A stretch of 64,000 nt of DNA from Actinoplanes sichuanensis (lineage in GTDB: Bacteria; Actinomycetota; Actinomycetes; Mycobacteriales; Micromonosporaceae), in NCBI RefSeq assembly GCF_033097365.1, contig NZ_AP028461.1, positions 7,440,001 through 7,504,000 of the forward strand, written 5' to 3'. Shown one piece after another: positions 1 through 8,574 of the stretch. A model generated the notes under the pieces. It made no database searches, had not been told where the DNA came from, and was given only the letters and a program-made list of their open reading frames with translations. Positions within the stretch are counted from its first letter, which is position 1. Each line of letters begins with the position of its first letter. The position numbers were made by a program, and so were the translations under genes.

Positions 1-1557
1 GCCGTCGTCCGGGTCGCCGCGATGGTCGCCGACGTGCCGACCGCGACCCTCAACCTGATCGACGAGAACCGGCAGTGTCAGCTCACCACCGTGGGTTTCC
101 CGGGCGGCGACTCGGACCGCGGCGACTCGATGTGCGACATCGCGTTTCGGGACGGTCGGGTGGTCCACCTGCCCGATGCCCGGCTGAATCCGGTCTACGC
201 GAGCACCCCGTGGGTGGACGGGCGGATGGCCAACGTCCGGTTCTACGCCTCCGCGCCGCTGATCAGCCCGGCCGGGTACGCGCTCGGCACCCTCTGTGTC
301 TTCGACGAGGTGAGCAAGGCGCTGAGCCGTCGACAGATCGCCCGCCTGGAGGACCTCGCGGAGATCATCGTCGGGTTGTTCGAGCGCCGCCGGCAGGCCC
401 GGATCAGCGCCGAACTCGCCCTGGAGACCGAGCGCAGCCACAAGTTCATCGAGACCCTGCTGGACACGGTCGACGTGGGGATCGCCGCGGCCGACGCCGA
501 CGGGCGGCTCACCGTGCTGAACCGGGCGGTACGGCGCTGGGCCGGAGCCGGTGAGGACCTGACCACGCCGCTGGAGATCCTCGCGAACCGCTGCGAGCTG
601 CTCGAGGCGGACGGGCTCACCCCGCTGTCACCGGACGAGACCCCGCTGTACCGGGCGCTGCGGGACCATCTGGTCGACGATGTGGAGTTCGTGCTGCGGA
701 CCGCCGACGACTCCCGGCTCACGGTGACCGCGAACAGCCGCAGCATGGTCACCGACGACGGCGAGCGGGTCGGCGCGGTGGTGGCGTTCACCGACGTGAC
801 CCGCGATCGGGAGCACCGGCAGACCATCGAGCGGGCGCACGCCGAGCTGCGGCTGGCGGTCAGCGACTTGGAACGCTCCAACGACGAGCTGGAGGGCTTC
901 GCGGCGGCGGTCAGTCACGACCTGGTCCGGCCACTGGCCAGCGCCAGCGGCTTCCTGGAGATGTTCGGCCAGGTGTACGGCGACCAGCTCGACGAACGCG
1001 GCGCCAAGTGGGTGTCCGGCGCCGGTAGGGCCCTGGAACGGATGCAGCAGCTGGTCCGGGCACTACTCGACTACGCGCGGGCCGGGCACGCGCCGATCCG
1101 GGCGGTGCCGGTCGACCTGAACGAGGTGGTCGCCCAGGTGCTCGCCGACCTGCGTGACCACGCCGAGAGCGCGGGAGCCGCGATCACCGTCGGCGGGTCG
1201 CTGCCGTCCGTCGAGGGCGACCCGACCCTGCTGCGGCAGCTGCTCCAGAACCTGATCGACAACGCGATCAAGTACCGGCATCCGGACCGGGCGCCGGCCA
1301 TCGAGGTCGGCTGCGTGCCCGATCCCGCGGGCTGTGTGGTGTCGGTCGCCGACAACGGGCTGGGCATTCCACCGGAGCAGCGGGACCGGGTGTTCGACAT
1401 GTTCGCCCAGGTCGACCCGGAGTCCCGCAAGGGCCACGGCATCGGCCTGTCCACCTGCATGCGGATCGTCGAACGGCACGGTGGCCGGATCACCGTCGAC
1501 GAGTCACCGGCCGGCGGCACGGTCATCCGGCTGCACCTGCCCGGCACGAGTTGTTAG
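1..1557 (+). CDS. GAF-PAS sensor histidine kinase, 5' end outside the window
   Basis: Cytoplasmic sensor kinase; the reading frame is open to base 1, so the start lies to the left and about 518 residues are visible. The visible part begins inside a GAF domain (roughly residues 1-125), followed by a PAS domain (about 150-270), a short coiled coil and the catalytic core. The H-box is SHDLVRPL with the phospho-accepting His near visible residue 306; N-box NLIDNAIKY, G1 box DNGLGIPPEQ and G2 box GHGIGLS are all intact. No membrane segment is seen. The core resembles those of the kinases at 8575, 12411 and 17867. The next gene is a response regulator 174 bases downstream, but that regulator already has a partner kinase directly after it, so the partner of this kinase is unknown. 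Confidence 0.9.
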   Translation, partial: AVVRVAAMVADVPTATLNLIDENRQCQLTTVGFPGGDSDRGDSMCDIAFRDGRVVHLPDARLNPVYASTPWVDGRMANVRFYASAPLISPAGYALGTLCVFDEVSKALSRRQIARLEDLAEIIVGLFERRRQARISAELALETERSHKFIETLLDTVDVGIAAADADGRLTVLNRAVRRWAGAGEDLTTPLEILANRCELLEADGLTPLSPDETPLYRALRDHLVDDVEFVLRTADDSRLTVTANSRSMVTDDGERVGAVVAFTDVTRDREHRQTIERAHAELRLAVSDLERSNDELEGFAAAVSHDLVRPLASASGFLEMFGQVYGDQLDERGAKWVSGAGRALERMQQLVRALLDYARAGHAPIRAVPVDLNEVVAQVLADLRDHAESAGAAITVGGSLPSVEGDPTLLRQLLQNLIDNAIKYRHPDRAPAIEVGCVPDPAGCVVSVADNGLGIPPEQRDRVFDMFAQVDPESRKGHGIGLSTCMRIVERHGGRITVDESPAGGTVIRLHLPGTSC

Positions 1558-1731
1558 CTACATGGCGGCGTGGCCGTGCCGCCGGTAGCCGATGAAGTCG
1601 ATGTGCCCCTTCGGTACCCGGACGACCCTGACCTAACCCCTGGCGAGCGTGCCAACGGTGTTCCGGCAGGGTCCCGCTGGAAACAATGGGCGGTTACCGT
1701 TCGAACATCGAACGAGGATGGGCGGACACCG

Positions 1732-2391
1732 ATGCGGATATTGCTCGTGGAGGACGACCGCCGGGTCGGGGCGGTGATGACCTCGATGCTGCAGCGGCGG
1801 GGCTACGCGGTGGAGCACGCCGCCACCGCCACCGCGGCGCTCGAGGCGGCACCCTGCGACCTCGTGCTGCTCGACCTGAACCTGCCGGACGGCGACGGCC
1901 TCGACGTGTGCCGGACGCTGCGGGCCCGTAACGAGAACCTGGGGATCATCGCGGTCACCGCGCGCGGTGAGGAACGCGACCGGGTGACCGGGCTGCGGGT
2001 CGGCGCCGACGACTACGTGGTCAAGCCGTTCTCGATGGCCGAGCTCCAAGCCCGGATCGAGGCACTGCTGCGGCGGACCGTGCGACAGGCCCCGGTGGCC
2101 GTCGAGGCGATCGAGGTGGGCCCGGTACGGATCGATCCGGCGGCCCGGACCGTCGAGATGAACGGTGTGCCGGTGATGCTGACCCGCAAGGAGTTCGACA
2201 TCCTCAGCTCACTGGCCCGGCAGCCGGGGGTGGCGCTGACCCGCGAGCGGATCATGCTGGACGTGTGGCAGACCACCTGGTCCGGCAAACACACCCTGGA
2301 AGTGCACGTGGCGTCGCTGCGGGCGAAACTCGGCGATCCCGGGCTGGTGGAGACCGTCCGCGGTGTGGGCTACCGTTTGCGCACTACATGA
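1732..2391 (+). CDS. OmpR/TctD-type response regulator
   Basis: DNA-binding response regulator of 219 residues. The receiver domain (about 1-118) has the acidic pair ED/D at 7-9, phospho-acceptor Asp48 in LLDLNLPDGDG and Lys98 in VVKPF. A winged-helix OmpR domain fills about 125-219 and ends in the typical GVGYRLR. The ATG at 1732 is chosen because MRILLVEDD is the canonical N-terminus; the frame is open further upstream without meaning. The kinase gene starts 15 bases after the stop, so the two form an operon and a two-component pair. Targets are not visible, but the TAXI lipoprotein gene converging on the kinase is an obvious candidate for functional linkage. Confidence 0.93.
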   Translation: MRILLVEDDRRVGAVMTSMLQRRGYAVEHAATATAALEAAPCDLVLLDLNLPDGDGLDVCRTLRARNENLGIIAVTARGEERDRVTGLRVGADDYVVKPFSMAELQARIEALLRRTVRQAPVAVEAIEVGPVRIDPAARTVEMNGVPVMLTRKEFDILSSLARQPGVALTRERIMLDVWQTTWSGKHTLEVHVASLRAKLGDPGLVETVRGVGYRLRTT

Positions 2392-2406
2392 GCAACGGGA
2401 GACGGC

Positions 2407-3768
2407 GTGCGCAGGCGGCTGGTGGTCACCTACCTGCTGCTGCTCTGCATGGTGCTGCTGGCCCTGGAGATCCCGCTCGCCGTCACCGTCGCCAGCCGGG
2501 AGACCGACCGGGCGGTCGCCGACCGGCTGGCTGACGCGACCCGGTTCGCGTCGCTGGCGGCGCCCGCGGTGCGCAGCGGCGACCTCGCCGCGCTCAACGA
2601 CGAGTTACGCCGCTACCAGGAGCTCTACGGCATCGGCACGCTCCTGGTCGACCAAGACCAGCGGGTGCTCAGCGCGTTCGGCACGGCACCGGCGGCGCCC
2701 GCGGTCGCGGTCCGTGGGGCGCTCGCCGGGCACCAGGTGAGCTCGCCGGGCACGCTGTGGCCGTGGGAGCGGGAGCCGCTGATGGTGGCGGTGCCGATCA
2801 GTGACGGCGGCGCGGTGCTGGGTGTGGTGCTGACCGTCTCGCCGACCGACCGCAGCCGCCGCGACGTGCTGATCGTGTGGCTGGTGCTGACCCTGGTCGG
2901 GGTGCTGGCGGTGGCCTCCTGCCTGACCACCGCGGACCGGCTGGCCAGCTGGGTGCTGCGCCCGGTGACCAGGCTGGACGCGGCCGCGCACGAGATCGCC
3001 GGCGGGGACAGCGCGGCCCGGGTGCAGCCCGGCCTGGGGCCGCCCGAGCTGCGGCGGTTGTCGGCGAGTTTCAACGAGATGGCCGACGCGGTCGCCGAGG
3101 CGATGGAGCGCCAGCGATCGTTCGTCGCGCACGCCAGCCACCAGCTGCGCAACCCGCTGACCGTGCTGCGGCTGCGGATCGAGGACCTGGGCAGCCGGGT
3201 CGACGACGAGGAGCTGCGCGAGGACCGCGAGTTCGCCCTGGAGGAGACCGACCGGCTGGCCGACGTGCTGGACGGGCTGCTCGCGCTGGCCCGCGCCGAA
3301 CGCGGTCGGCACCAGGTGGAGACGGCCGACGCGACGGCGCTGACCGCGGACCGGGTGAAGGCGTGGCAGCCGCTGGCCGAGCGGCGCGACGTCGAGCTGG
3401 TCGCCGAGCTGCCCGCGGAGCCGGTGCCGACCCGGCTGGTCGCGACCGCTCTCGATCAGGCGCTCGACGCGCTGATCGACAACGCCCTCAAATTCACTCC
3501 GGCCGGTGGCCGGGTGGCGGTCCGGTTGCGGTCCGCCGAGGACGGCGATGCCGAGGTGACGGTACGCGACACCGGCCCCGGAATGACCGAGGAGCAGTGC
3601 CGGCAGGCCACCGAACGGTTCTGGCGGGCCCCCGACGCGCAGAACGTGGACGGCGCCGGACTCGGCCTGTCGATCGTGAACGTGCTGGTCGAGGCGTCCG
3701 GCGGCCGGTTCACGCTGGCCCCCGCCGAGGAGGGCGGCCTGGCCGCGACGATCCGGTTCAGGGCTTGA
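2407..3768 (+). CDS. Membrane sensor histidine kinase (HAMP), partner of the upstream regulator
   Basis: Sensor kinase of 453 residues starting with GTG. Two membrane segments (about 4-26 and 157-177) flank an extracytoplasmic domain of about 130 residues; then HAMP (about 178-235), H-box ASHQLRNPL with His245, N-box DNALKF, G1 DTGPGM and G2 GAGLGLS. The architecture is that of TctE-like kinases. The stop overlaps by 11 bases the 3' end of the TAXI solute-receptor gene on the other strand. Known TctE/BctE kinases sense together with a periplasmic solute-binding protein, so this neighbour may be its co-sensor; that link is inference. Confidence 0.92.
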   Translation: MRRRLVVTYLLLLCMVLLALEIPLAVTVASRETDRAVADRLADATRFASLAAPAVRSGDLAALNDELRRYQELYGIGTLLVDQDQRVLSAFGTAPAAPAVAVRGALAGHQVSSPGTLWPWEREPLMVAVPISDGGAVLGVVLTVSPTDRSRRDVLIVWLVLTLVGVLAVASCLTTADRLASWVLRPVTRLDAAAHEIAGGDSAARVQPGLGPPELRRLSASFNEMADAVAEAMERQRSFVAHASHQLRNPLTVLRLRIEDLGSRVDDEELREDREFALEETDRLADVLDGLLALARAERGRHQVETADATALTADRVKAWQPLAERRDVELVAELPAEPVPTRLVATALDQALDALIDNALKFTPAGGRVAVRLRSAEDGDAEVTVRDTGPGMTEEQCRQATERFWRAPDAQNVDGAGLGLSIVNVLVEASGGRFTLAPAEEGGLAATIRFRA

Positions 3769-4687
3769 CGCTGCGGTAGTAGCGGGCCGCCCCCGGATGC
3801 AGCGGTACCGGCAGGGTGGAGATCGCGGCCCGCAGCTCCAGGCGCTCGGCGGCCGGGTGGGCGGCGGCCAGCTCCCCGCGCCGCTCCATCAGCAGACGGG
3901 TCAGGTCGTACGCCAGGTCCTCGGGCATCTTCTCGGAGACGACGAGCAGGTTCGGGACCGCGATCGTGGCCACCGGCGGCAGCGAGTAGGCGGAGGTCGG
4001 CACGTCCCGGACCACGTACACGTCGCTGTAGGCCTTGCGCAGCTCACCGGCCCATTCGGACAGGTCGACGATCCGGATGCCGACCTGGGAGCCGAGCCGT
4101 TTGATCCCGGTGACCGGCAGCCCGCCGGAGAAGAAGAACGCGTCGATCTCACCGCGCTCCAGCGCCCGGATCGAGTCGTCGAGGCCCAGGTCACGGCGCT
4201 GCACGGTACCCGACATACCGGCCACCGAGAGCAGCCGGCCGACGGTCACCGTGGTGCCGGAGCCGGTGGCGCCGACCGAGACCCGTTTACCCCGCAACCC
4301 GGCCAGGCCCTTGACCGGGCTGTCCGCGCGGACCACCAGGTGCAGCAGGTCGTCGTAGACCCGGGCCAGCGCGACCAGCCCGGGGGCCGGGGCGCCGCCG
4401 GTGACCAGCACATCGGACTGGGCGAACCCGACCTCGGCCTGCCCGCCGGCGACCAGGTCCATGTTCGCCTTGGACGCGGCGGTGGCCAGCACGCTGGCGT
4501 CGGTGCCCGGCAGCTCCCGGTCGACGATGCCGCTGAACGCGGTGCCGATCGCGTAGTAGACCGCGGTCGGGCTGCCGGTGGCGATCCGTACCTGGCGATC
4601 CTCCGCAGCGTCACGGCCACAGCCTGTGACGACGAGTAGCGTGACCAGCCCGGCAAGCGCCATGCGACGGCTGGTTCGAAGGGTCAC
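3758..4687 (-). CDS. TAXI-family solute-binding lipoprotein
   Basis: Exported solute receptor of the TAXI (TRAP-associated immunogenic) family, about 309 residues from GTG 4687; an internal ATG at 4663 is an alternative start. The N-terminus has Arg residues, a hydrophobic stretch and a lipobox-like VVTGC, so it is predicted to be a membrane-anchored lipoprotein. The mature part begins with the family signature VRIATGSPTAVYYAIG, followed by VGFAQSDVL and GKRVSVGATGSGTTVT. TAXI proteins normally feed a TRAP permease (DctQM-type), but no such permease is in the window. It converges on the two-component pair at 1732-3768. An exact GCCGATAA lies on its strand at 4775-4768, without a good -35 at the right distance. 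Confidence 0.88.
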   Translation of the reverse strand: MTLRTSRRMALAGLVTLLVVTGCGRDAAEDRQVRIATGSPTAVYYAIGTAFSGIVDRELPGTDASVLATAASKANMDLVAGGQAEVGFAQSDVLVTGGAPAPGLVALARVYDDLLHLVVRADSPVKGLAGLRGKRVSVGATGSGTTVTVGRLLSVAGMSGTVQRRDLGLDDSIRALERGEIDAFFFSGGLPVTGIKRLGSQVGIRIVDLSEWAGELRKAYSDVYVVRDVPTSAYSLPPVATIAVPNLLVVSEKMPEDLAYDLTRLLMERRGELAAAHPAAERLELRAAISTLPVPLHPGAARYYRSVKP

Positions 4688-4807
4688 CTTTGTTTCCCCA
4701 CGCGGGACGGCCCGGTCCGCGCAAGTTTCCCTCAAGTCTGCGCCGCGGGTGTACCGGCCGAACGGCCTTATCGGCGACGGTGTCCTCAGCCACGGAGGGA
4801 GATGCCG

Positions 4808-5455
4808 ATGGACCCGACTTCGATTCGTCCGGTCGTGCTGGCCGACGCGCTGCCCGGCGCGTTCGAGTCGGCCTGCCTGGTCGAGTGCGTGGACAACTCC
4901 CGTACCCAGCGACAGCCCCTGCCCGCCCCGGTTCCGCGGGCCGGTGAGGCGCTGGCCGAGTTCGATCGGGAAGACGCTGCGGACCGCCTGGTCTACCTGC
5001 TCGACGGCCTCGGTTGTGAGGCGGCGCGGGAGATCCGAACGGGGGGCGGGCGGCGGCGATACGAGGTGCAGCGCGTGGTCGTAGCGGAATCGCAGCGTCT
5101 GGCGACGAGCCGGATGCTGGCGGCGGCCTGGCGCCAGGGTCGGCAAGCCCTCCTCGGCACCGAACAGCTCGGCGCCTCCTCGCCGCGGCACGTGCAGCGG
5201 CTCACCCTCGCGCAGGCCGCCTGGCGGGCCGCTCTGCTCGCCGCCGGCCAGCGGCGGCGCGGCCATCTGCTCTGGGTGACCTTGCGGGATCAGGAGATCG
5301 CCGCGGTCCTGGTCCGGGCAGCCCGACTGCTCGGGGTCACCGCCGAGGTCGCCCGGCGGCCCGGCTGCCTGGTGGTGACGGTCGCCGCCGACGCCGCCGC
5401 GGCCCTGCCGGCGACCCCGCCGCGCCTGCGGCTGCGGGCCGGCTCTCTGGTCTGA
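4808..5455 (+). CDS. Unknown protein, 215 residues
   Basis: I do not recognise this protein. ATG 4808 is preferred over ATG 4802 because a GGAGGGA ribosome-binding sequence sits 7 bases before it. The product is Arg/Ala-rich and probably soluble: an N-terminal part with a few Cys residues, a basic middle (GGGRRR about 70), a predicted long helix around 85-145 and a C-terminal alpha/beta-looking stretch ending in LRLRAGSLV. No membrane segment or signal peptide. It is divergent from the TAXI gene and converges on the GH13 gene 15 bases away. Strong ribosome site and third-position GC support coding; function cannot be stated. Confidence 0.65.
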   Translation: MDPTSIRPVVLADALPGAFESACLVECVDNSRTQRQPLPAPVPRAGEALAEFDREDAADRLVYLLDGLGCEAAREIRTGGGRRRYEVQRVVVAESQRLATSRMLAAAWRQGRQALLGTEQLGASSPRHVQRLTLAQAAWRAALLAAGQRRRGHLLWVTLRDQEIAAVLVRAARLLGVTAEVARRPGCLVVTVAADAAAALPATPPRLRLRAGSLV

Positions 5456-5470
5456 TCCGGTCCAGATCGG

Positions 5471-6943
5471 TCAGGCCGGCTCCACGGTCAGGACGTGGGT
5501 GCCCCACGGCGGCAGATCCACGAAGAGGCCCTCGCCGGACAGCTCATCGCCGTCCCGGTCGAAGACCCGGCCGTCCAGCAGGTCGGTCAGCTCCCACGAC
5601 CGGCCGGACAGGCCCGGCCACGGCAGCGTGACCCGCGCCTGGGCCGACTGGTCGCCGAAGTTGACCACGACCAGCCGCCGGGCCGTCCCCTCGTGCCAGG
5701 ACCAGGCGACCACGTCCCGGTGCGACGGGTTGTCCGGCCAGCCACGGGTGTCGAGCAGCCGCCACTCGCCGCGGCGCACGCCCGGGGCGATCGACAGCAG
5801 CCGCCGGTGGAAGGAACGCAGCTCCGGGTCGGCCGGCTCGTCCGGGTACCGGCCGAGGAAGACCGACAGATGCGTACGCCGGCCCTCGAACTGGCCGTCG
5901 TGCCAGAGGGTGGCGCCGGGCAGCGTGGCGATGGCCACCGCGGCGGCCCGGCGACGACCGGCCGGCATGCTCGCGGCGGCCCGCGGCTCGTCGTGGTTCT
6001 CGGTGAACCGCAGCAGCCCGTCCTGGTAGCCCCGGTCGGCGACCAGGTGCTTGCGCAGCGACTCGGCGTCCTCGTGGATGAGCCGGTCGTAGAGGCGCTT
6101 GTCGTAGCAGAAGTCGAAACCCTGCCGCTGGAGCGTCCACTCGGTGTCCCAGTACGCCTCGGCGATCAGCACCAGCCCCGGGTGGGCGGCCTTGACCCGC
6201 TCGATGATCGGCGGCCAGAACTCGGCGGCCGGGACCGCCCCCGCATACGCCCCCCAGGTGCCGGCGAAGATGTCGTTGACGACCAGCATCGCCATGTCGC
6301 AGCGGACACCGTCGCACTGCTCGCCGATCCAGGTCAGGGTGGCGACGGTCGCCTCGCGCAGCCCCTCGTCGAACGCGTTGAGCTGGGCGACGTCGGGCCA
6401 CGGCGGAAAGAACGGGTCACGGCCGAACGCCAGCACCCGACCGGCCGCCTCGAACCAGGCACCGGGGTCGGCGGCCAGGTCGGCCGGGCCGCCCTGGATG
6501 AACCAGTTCGGGTGATCGACGGTCGCCGGATGATCCGGGGCGACGTGGTTGGGCACGTAGTCGAGGATCAGTTTCAGGCCGCGCCGATTCAGTTCGGCCC
6601 GGGCTGTGGCCAGCCCGGCCGGACCGCCCAGCCGGTCGTCGACCCGGTAGCCGCGCACGCAGTACGGCGAGCCGACCACGTCGTCGTCGGCCAGGTCGGG
6701 CAGCGCGGCCCGGAAGGCGCGCTGCAACGACTCGTTCGTCCGGGCCACCGCGAGACCGGCCGGGCTGCGCTCCCAGACGCCCATCAGCCAGACCGCGTCG
6801 ACGCCGGGCGCGGCGACCTCGTCCCACACCTCGCCCGGCACCGTCGCCAGGGTCACCGCACGGCCGTAGCGCCGGCTGAGCCCGGCCAGCCACGGCCACG
6901 TGCCGATCTCGTAGATCGCCGGTGCCGTCGGCCACCCGGTCAT
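5471..6943 (-). CDS. GH13 alpha-amylase-family enzyme
   Basis: Cytoplasmic glycoside hydrolase/transglycosidase of 490 residues. The catalytic residues of family GH13 are visible: nucleophile Asp216 in GVRCDMAM, acid/base Glu262 in LIAEAYWD and transition-state stabiliser Asp318 in FTENHDEP; the first conserved region is DYVPNHVAPD (128-137). A beta-sandwich C-terminal domain follows (about 400-490). No signal peptide, so it acts inside the cell on an alpha-glucan or oligosaccharide; whether it hydrolyses or transfers (trehalose- or glucan-related) cannot be decided. ATG 6943 has a GGAGGGGG site. It starts 24 bases after the stop of the small secreted-peptide gene at 6968-7084 and should be co-transcribed with it. 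Confidence 0.88.
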   Translation of the reverse strand: MTGWPTAPAIYEIGTWPWLAGLSRRYGRAVTLATVPGEVWDEVAAPGVDAVWLMGVWERSPAGLAVARTNESLQRAFRAALPDLADDDVVGSPYCVRGYRVDDRLGGPAGLATARAELNRRGLKLILDYVPNHVAPDHPATVDHPNWFIQGGPADLAADPGAWFEAAGRVLAFGRDPFFPPWPDVAQLNAFDEGLREATVATLTWIGEQCDGVRCDMAMLVVNDIFAGTWGAYAGAVPAAEFWPPIIERVKAAHPGLVLIAEAYWDTEWTLQRQGFDFCYDKRLYDRLIHEDAESLRKHLVADRGYQDGLLRFTENHDEPRAAASMPAGRRRAAAVAIATLPGATLWHDGQFEGRRTHLSVFLGRYPDEPADPELRSFHRRLLSIAPGVRRGEWRLLDTRGWPDNPSHRDVVAWSWHEGTARRLVVVNFGDQSAQARVTLPWPGLSGRSWELTDLLDGRVFDRDGDELSGEGLFVDLPPWGTHVLTVEPA

Positions 6944-6967
6944 GCGGACCCCCTCCGTAACGTCACC

Positions 6968-7084
6968 TCATGCTAGGGCCTGGTCGATGAAGGTCGGCCG
7001 GGGCGCGGCGTGCGCCGGGCTCGCCGTCATCACCGCGCCCATCACCACGACGCTCGCCAGCCAGAGCCTGATCAATCCGCGCAT
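6968..7084 (-). CDS. Small secreted peptide, 38 residues
   Basis: Short reading frame found by eye. ATG at 7084 has a near-perfect Shine-Dalgarno run, GGAGGGAGAAGG, directly upstream. The product starts with basic MRGLIRLW, continues with a hydrophobic core of about 15 residues and has a textbook signal-peptidase site (SPAHA, then APRPTF), which would release a 12-residue peptide ending FIDQALA. The TGA is 24 bases before the GH13 start, which itself has a good ribosome site, so the two form an operon. No similarity can be recalled. It could be an exported signal or simply a translated leader; strength of the ribosome site and the clean signal peptide argue for a real product. Confidence 0.6.
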   Translation of the reverse strand: MRGLIRLWLASVVVMGAVMTASPAHAAPRPTFIDQALA

Positions 7085-7241
7085 CCTTCTCCCTCCGTCA
7101 CAGCCACCAGAGAAGAGAACGACTTAGTTGATCAATCGTGGCGGAGGCTGTTTCTTTCCTGAGAATTAAGTATCGAACGATTCAACCCCCGTGCCCGTAT
7201 CGGAGGGCGGCACCATCACCGAGGGGTTCGGGAGGACTACC

Positions 7242-8513
7242 GTGGCGCGGACCGGTATCGATACGTCGATCCTGCACAAGGGCTCACACAGCGCATCGTT
7301 CTTCGACGTGTCACGAGCCGCGGGAGAGGGCGTCGAGATCGTCGACTTCTGCATCCCGTGCAACCCGTACTTCCCCACCCCGGAGATGTTCGACGAGCTG
7401 ACCCGGGACCTGAAGAGCATCCTCAAGTACTACCCGAGCGACTCGTCGACGATCACCAAGAAGCTGGCCGGCGTGCTCGGCCTGCACCCGCAGACGGTGG
7501 CGATGGCGAACGGCTCGACCGAGCTGATCACCTGGATCGACCACCTGCTGATCAAGGAGAGCGTGGCGATCCCGATCCCGACCTTCGGCCGGTGGACCGA
7601 CCAGCCGATGGAGACCGGCAAGCGGGTCGACATGTTCCCCCTCCAGGAGCGCGACGGGTTCCGCCTCGACCTGGAGGAGTACGTCCAGTTCATCCGGGAG
7701 CGCAAGTCCCGGGTCGCGGTGGTCTGCAACGTGAACAACCCGGACGGCCACTACATCCCGCGGCGTGACGTGATCCGGTTCATGGACGCGCTCAGCGACC
7801 TGGACCTGGTCGTCGTCGACGAATCGTTCATCGACTTCTCCGACGCCGAGCGCTACCCCTCGGTCGGCCCGGACGCGGTGATCCGCCCGAACGCGGTGGT
7901 GCTCAAGAGCCTCGGCAAGAACTTCGGCCTGCACGGCATCCGGTTCGGCTACATGCTGGCCAACCCGGCGATCGCCGGGAAGATCGCGAAGATGCTGCCC
8001 AAGTGGAACCTGAACTCGCTCGCCGAGAAGGTCGTCCACATGATCTCCGACCACGAGATGGAGTACGAGGAGAGCCTGCGCCTGCTCAGCCGGGACCGCC
8101 GGTCGATGGGCCGGGAGCTGCAGCGCATCCAGGGCCTGACGGTCTTCCCGTCACAGGGCAACTTCTTCCTGGTCAAGCTGCCGAACGAGTGGTCCGGTGT
8201 GGCGCTGCGCGACTATCTGGTCGCCAACCACGGCATCATGACCCGTGAGTGCGGCAACAAGCTCGGCATGACCAGCCAGTTCATGCGTCTCGTGGTACGG
8301 CCGGCCGGTGACGTGGACCGGCTGGTCGACGGCATGCTCGACTACGCGCAGCGGTTCCACACCCGGTCGGTCTACGACACCGACCCGCTGGAGAGCACCC
8401 CGCGGGCACGCTGGGCCGACGCGGCCTACGACGACCAGCCGGACAGCCTGATCCAGTACCCGAGCCAGCGCTCCGGCAACGACTACACCGCACGCCGCGC
8501 CGCGGTGGGCTGA
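7242..8513 (+). CDS. Class I/II PLP-dependent aminotransferase
   Basis: Fold-type I pyridoxal-phosphate enzyme of about 423 residues, related to histidinol-phosphate aminotransferase and threonine-phosphate decarboxylase. Start GTG 7242 is chosen because GGGAGG lies 6 bases upstream; a GTG at 7191 in the same frame lacks a site. Seen: ANGSTELI (phosphate-binding turn, about 90-96), NVNNPDG (164-170), the cofactor Asp193 in VVDESF, Schiff-base Lys226 in LKSLGKNFG and Arg234 in GIRFGY. Soluble. It does not sit in a histidine or cobalamin operon, so the substrate is open. The C-terminal 45 residues beyond the fold are polar and probably disordered. Confidence 0.88.
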   Translation: MARTGIDTSILHKGSHSASFFDVSRAAGEGVEIVDFCIPCNPYFPTPEMFDELTRDLKSILKYYPSDSSTITKKLAGVLGLHPQTVAMANGSTELITWIDHLLIKESVAIPIPTFGRWTDQPMETGKRVDMFPLQERDGFRLDLEEYVQFIRERKSRVAVVCNVNNPDGHYIPRRDVIRFMDALSDLDLVVVDESFIDFSDAERYPSVGPDAVIRPNAVVLKSLGKNFGLHGIRFGYMLANPAIAGKIAKMLPKWNLNSLAEKVVHMISDHEMEYEESLRLLSRDRRSMGRELQRIQGLTVFPSQGNFFLVKLPNEWSGVALRDYLVANHGIMTRECGNKLGMTSQFMRLVVRPAGDVDRLVDGMLDYAQRFHTRSVYDTDPLESTPRARWADAAYDDQPDSLIQYPSQRSGNDYTARRAAVG

Positions 8514-8515
8514 CG

Positions 8516-8543
8516 CTCAGTTCCCCACACTTCCCGCCGATAG
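8516..8543 (+). promoter_or_regulatory. FliA-type promoter upstream of MASE1 kinase
   Basis: CTCA at 8516-8519, 16-base spacer, GCCGATAG at 8536-8543 (seven of eight to GCCGATAA). This is the layout I recall for FliA-family sigma factors in Actinoplanes. The start of transcription would be near 8550, giving a leader of about 25 bases with a GGGAAG ribosome site before ATG 8575. Confidence 0.6.
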
Positions 8544-8574
8544 GGGGCCCGACGGGTCTCCTGGGAAGTGCGCC

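Noticed and set aside
4768..4795. Exact GCCGATAA on the minus strand upstream of the TAXI gene
   Set aside because: The only -35-like element is CTCC at an 18-base spacing; too weak to list with the other FliA-type sites.
8528..8570. Inverted repeat CACTTCCC / GGGAAGTG that could hide the ribosome site of the MASE1 kinase gene
   Set aside because: The left arm lies between the -35 and -10 of the predicted FliA-type promoter and would not be in the mRNA.
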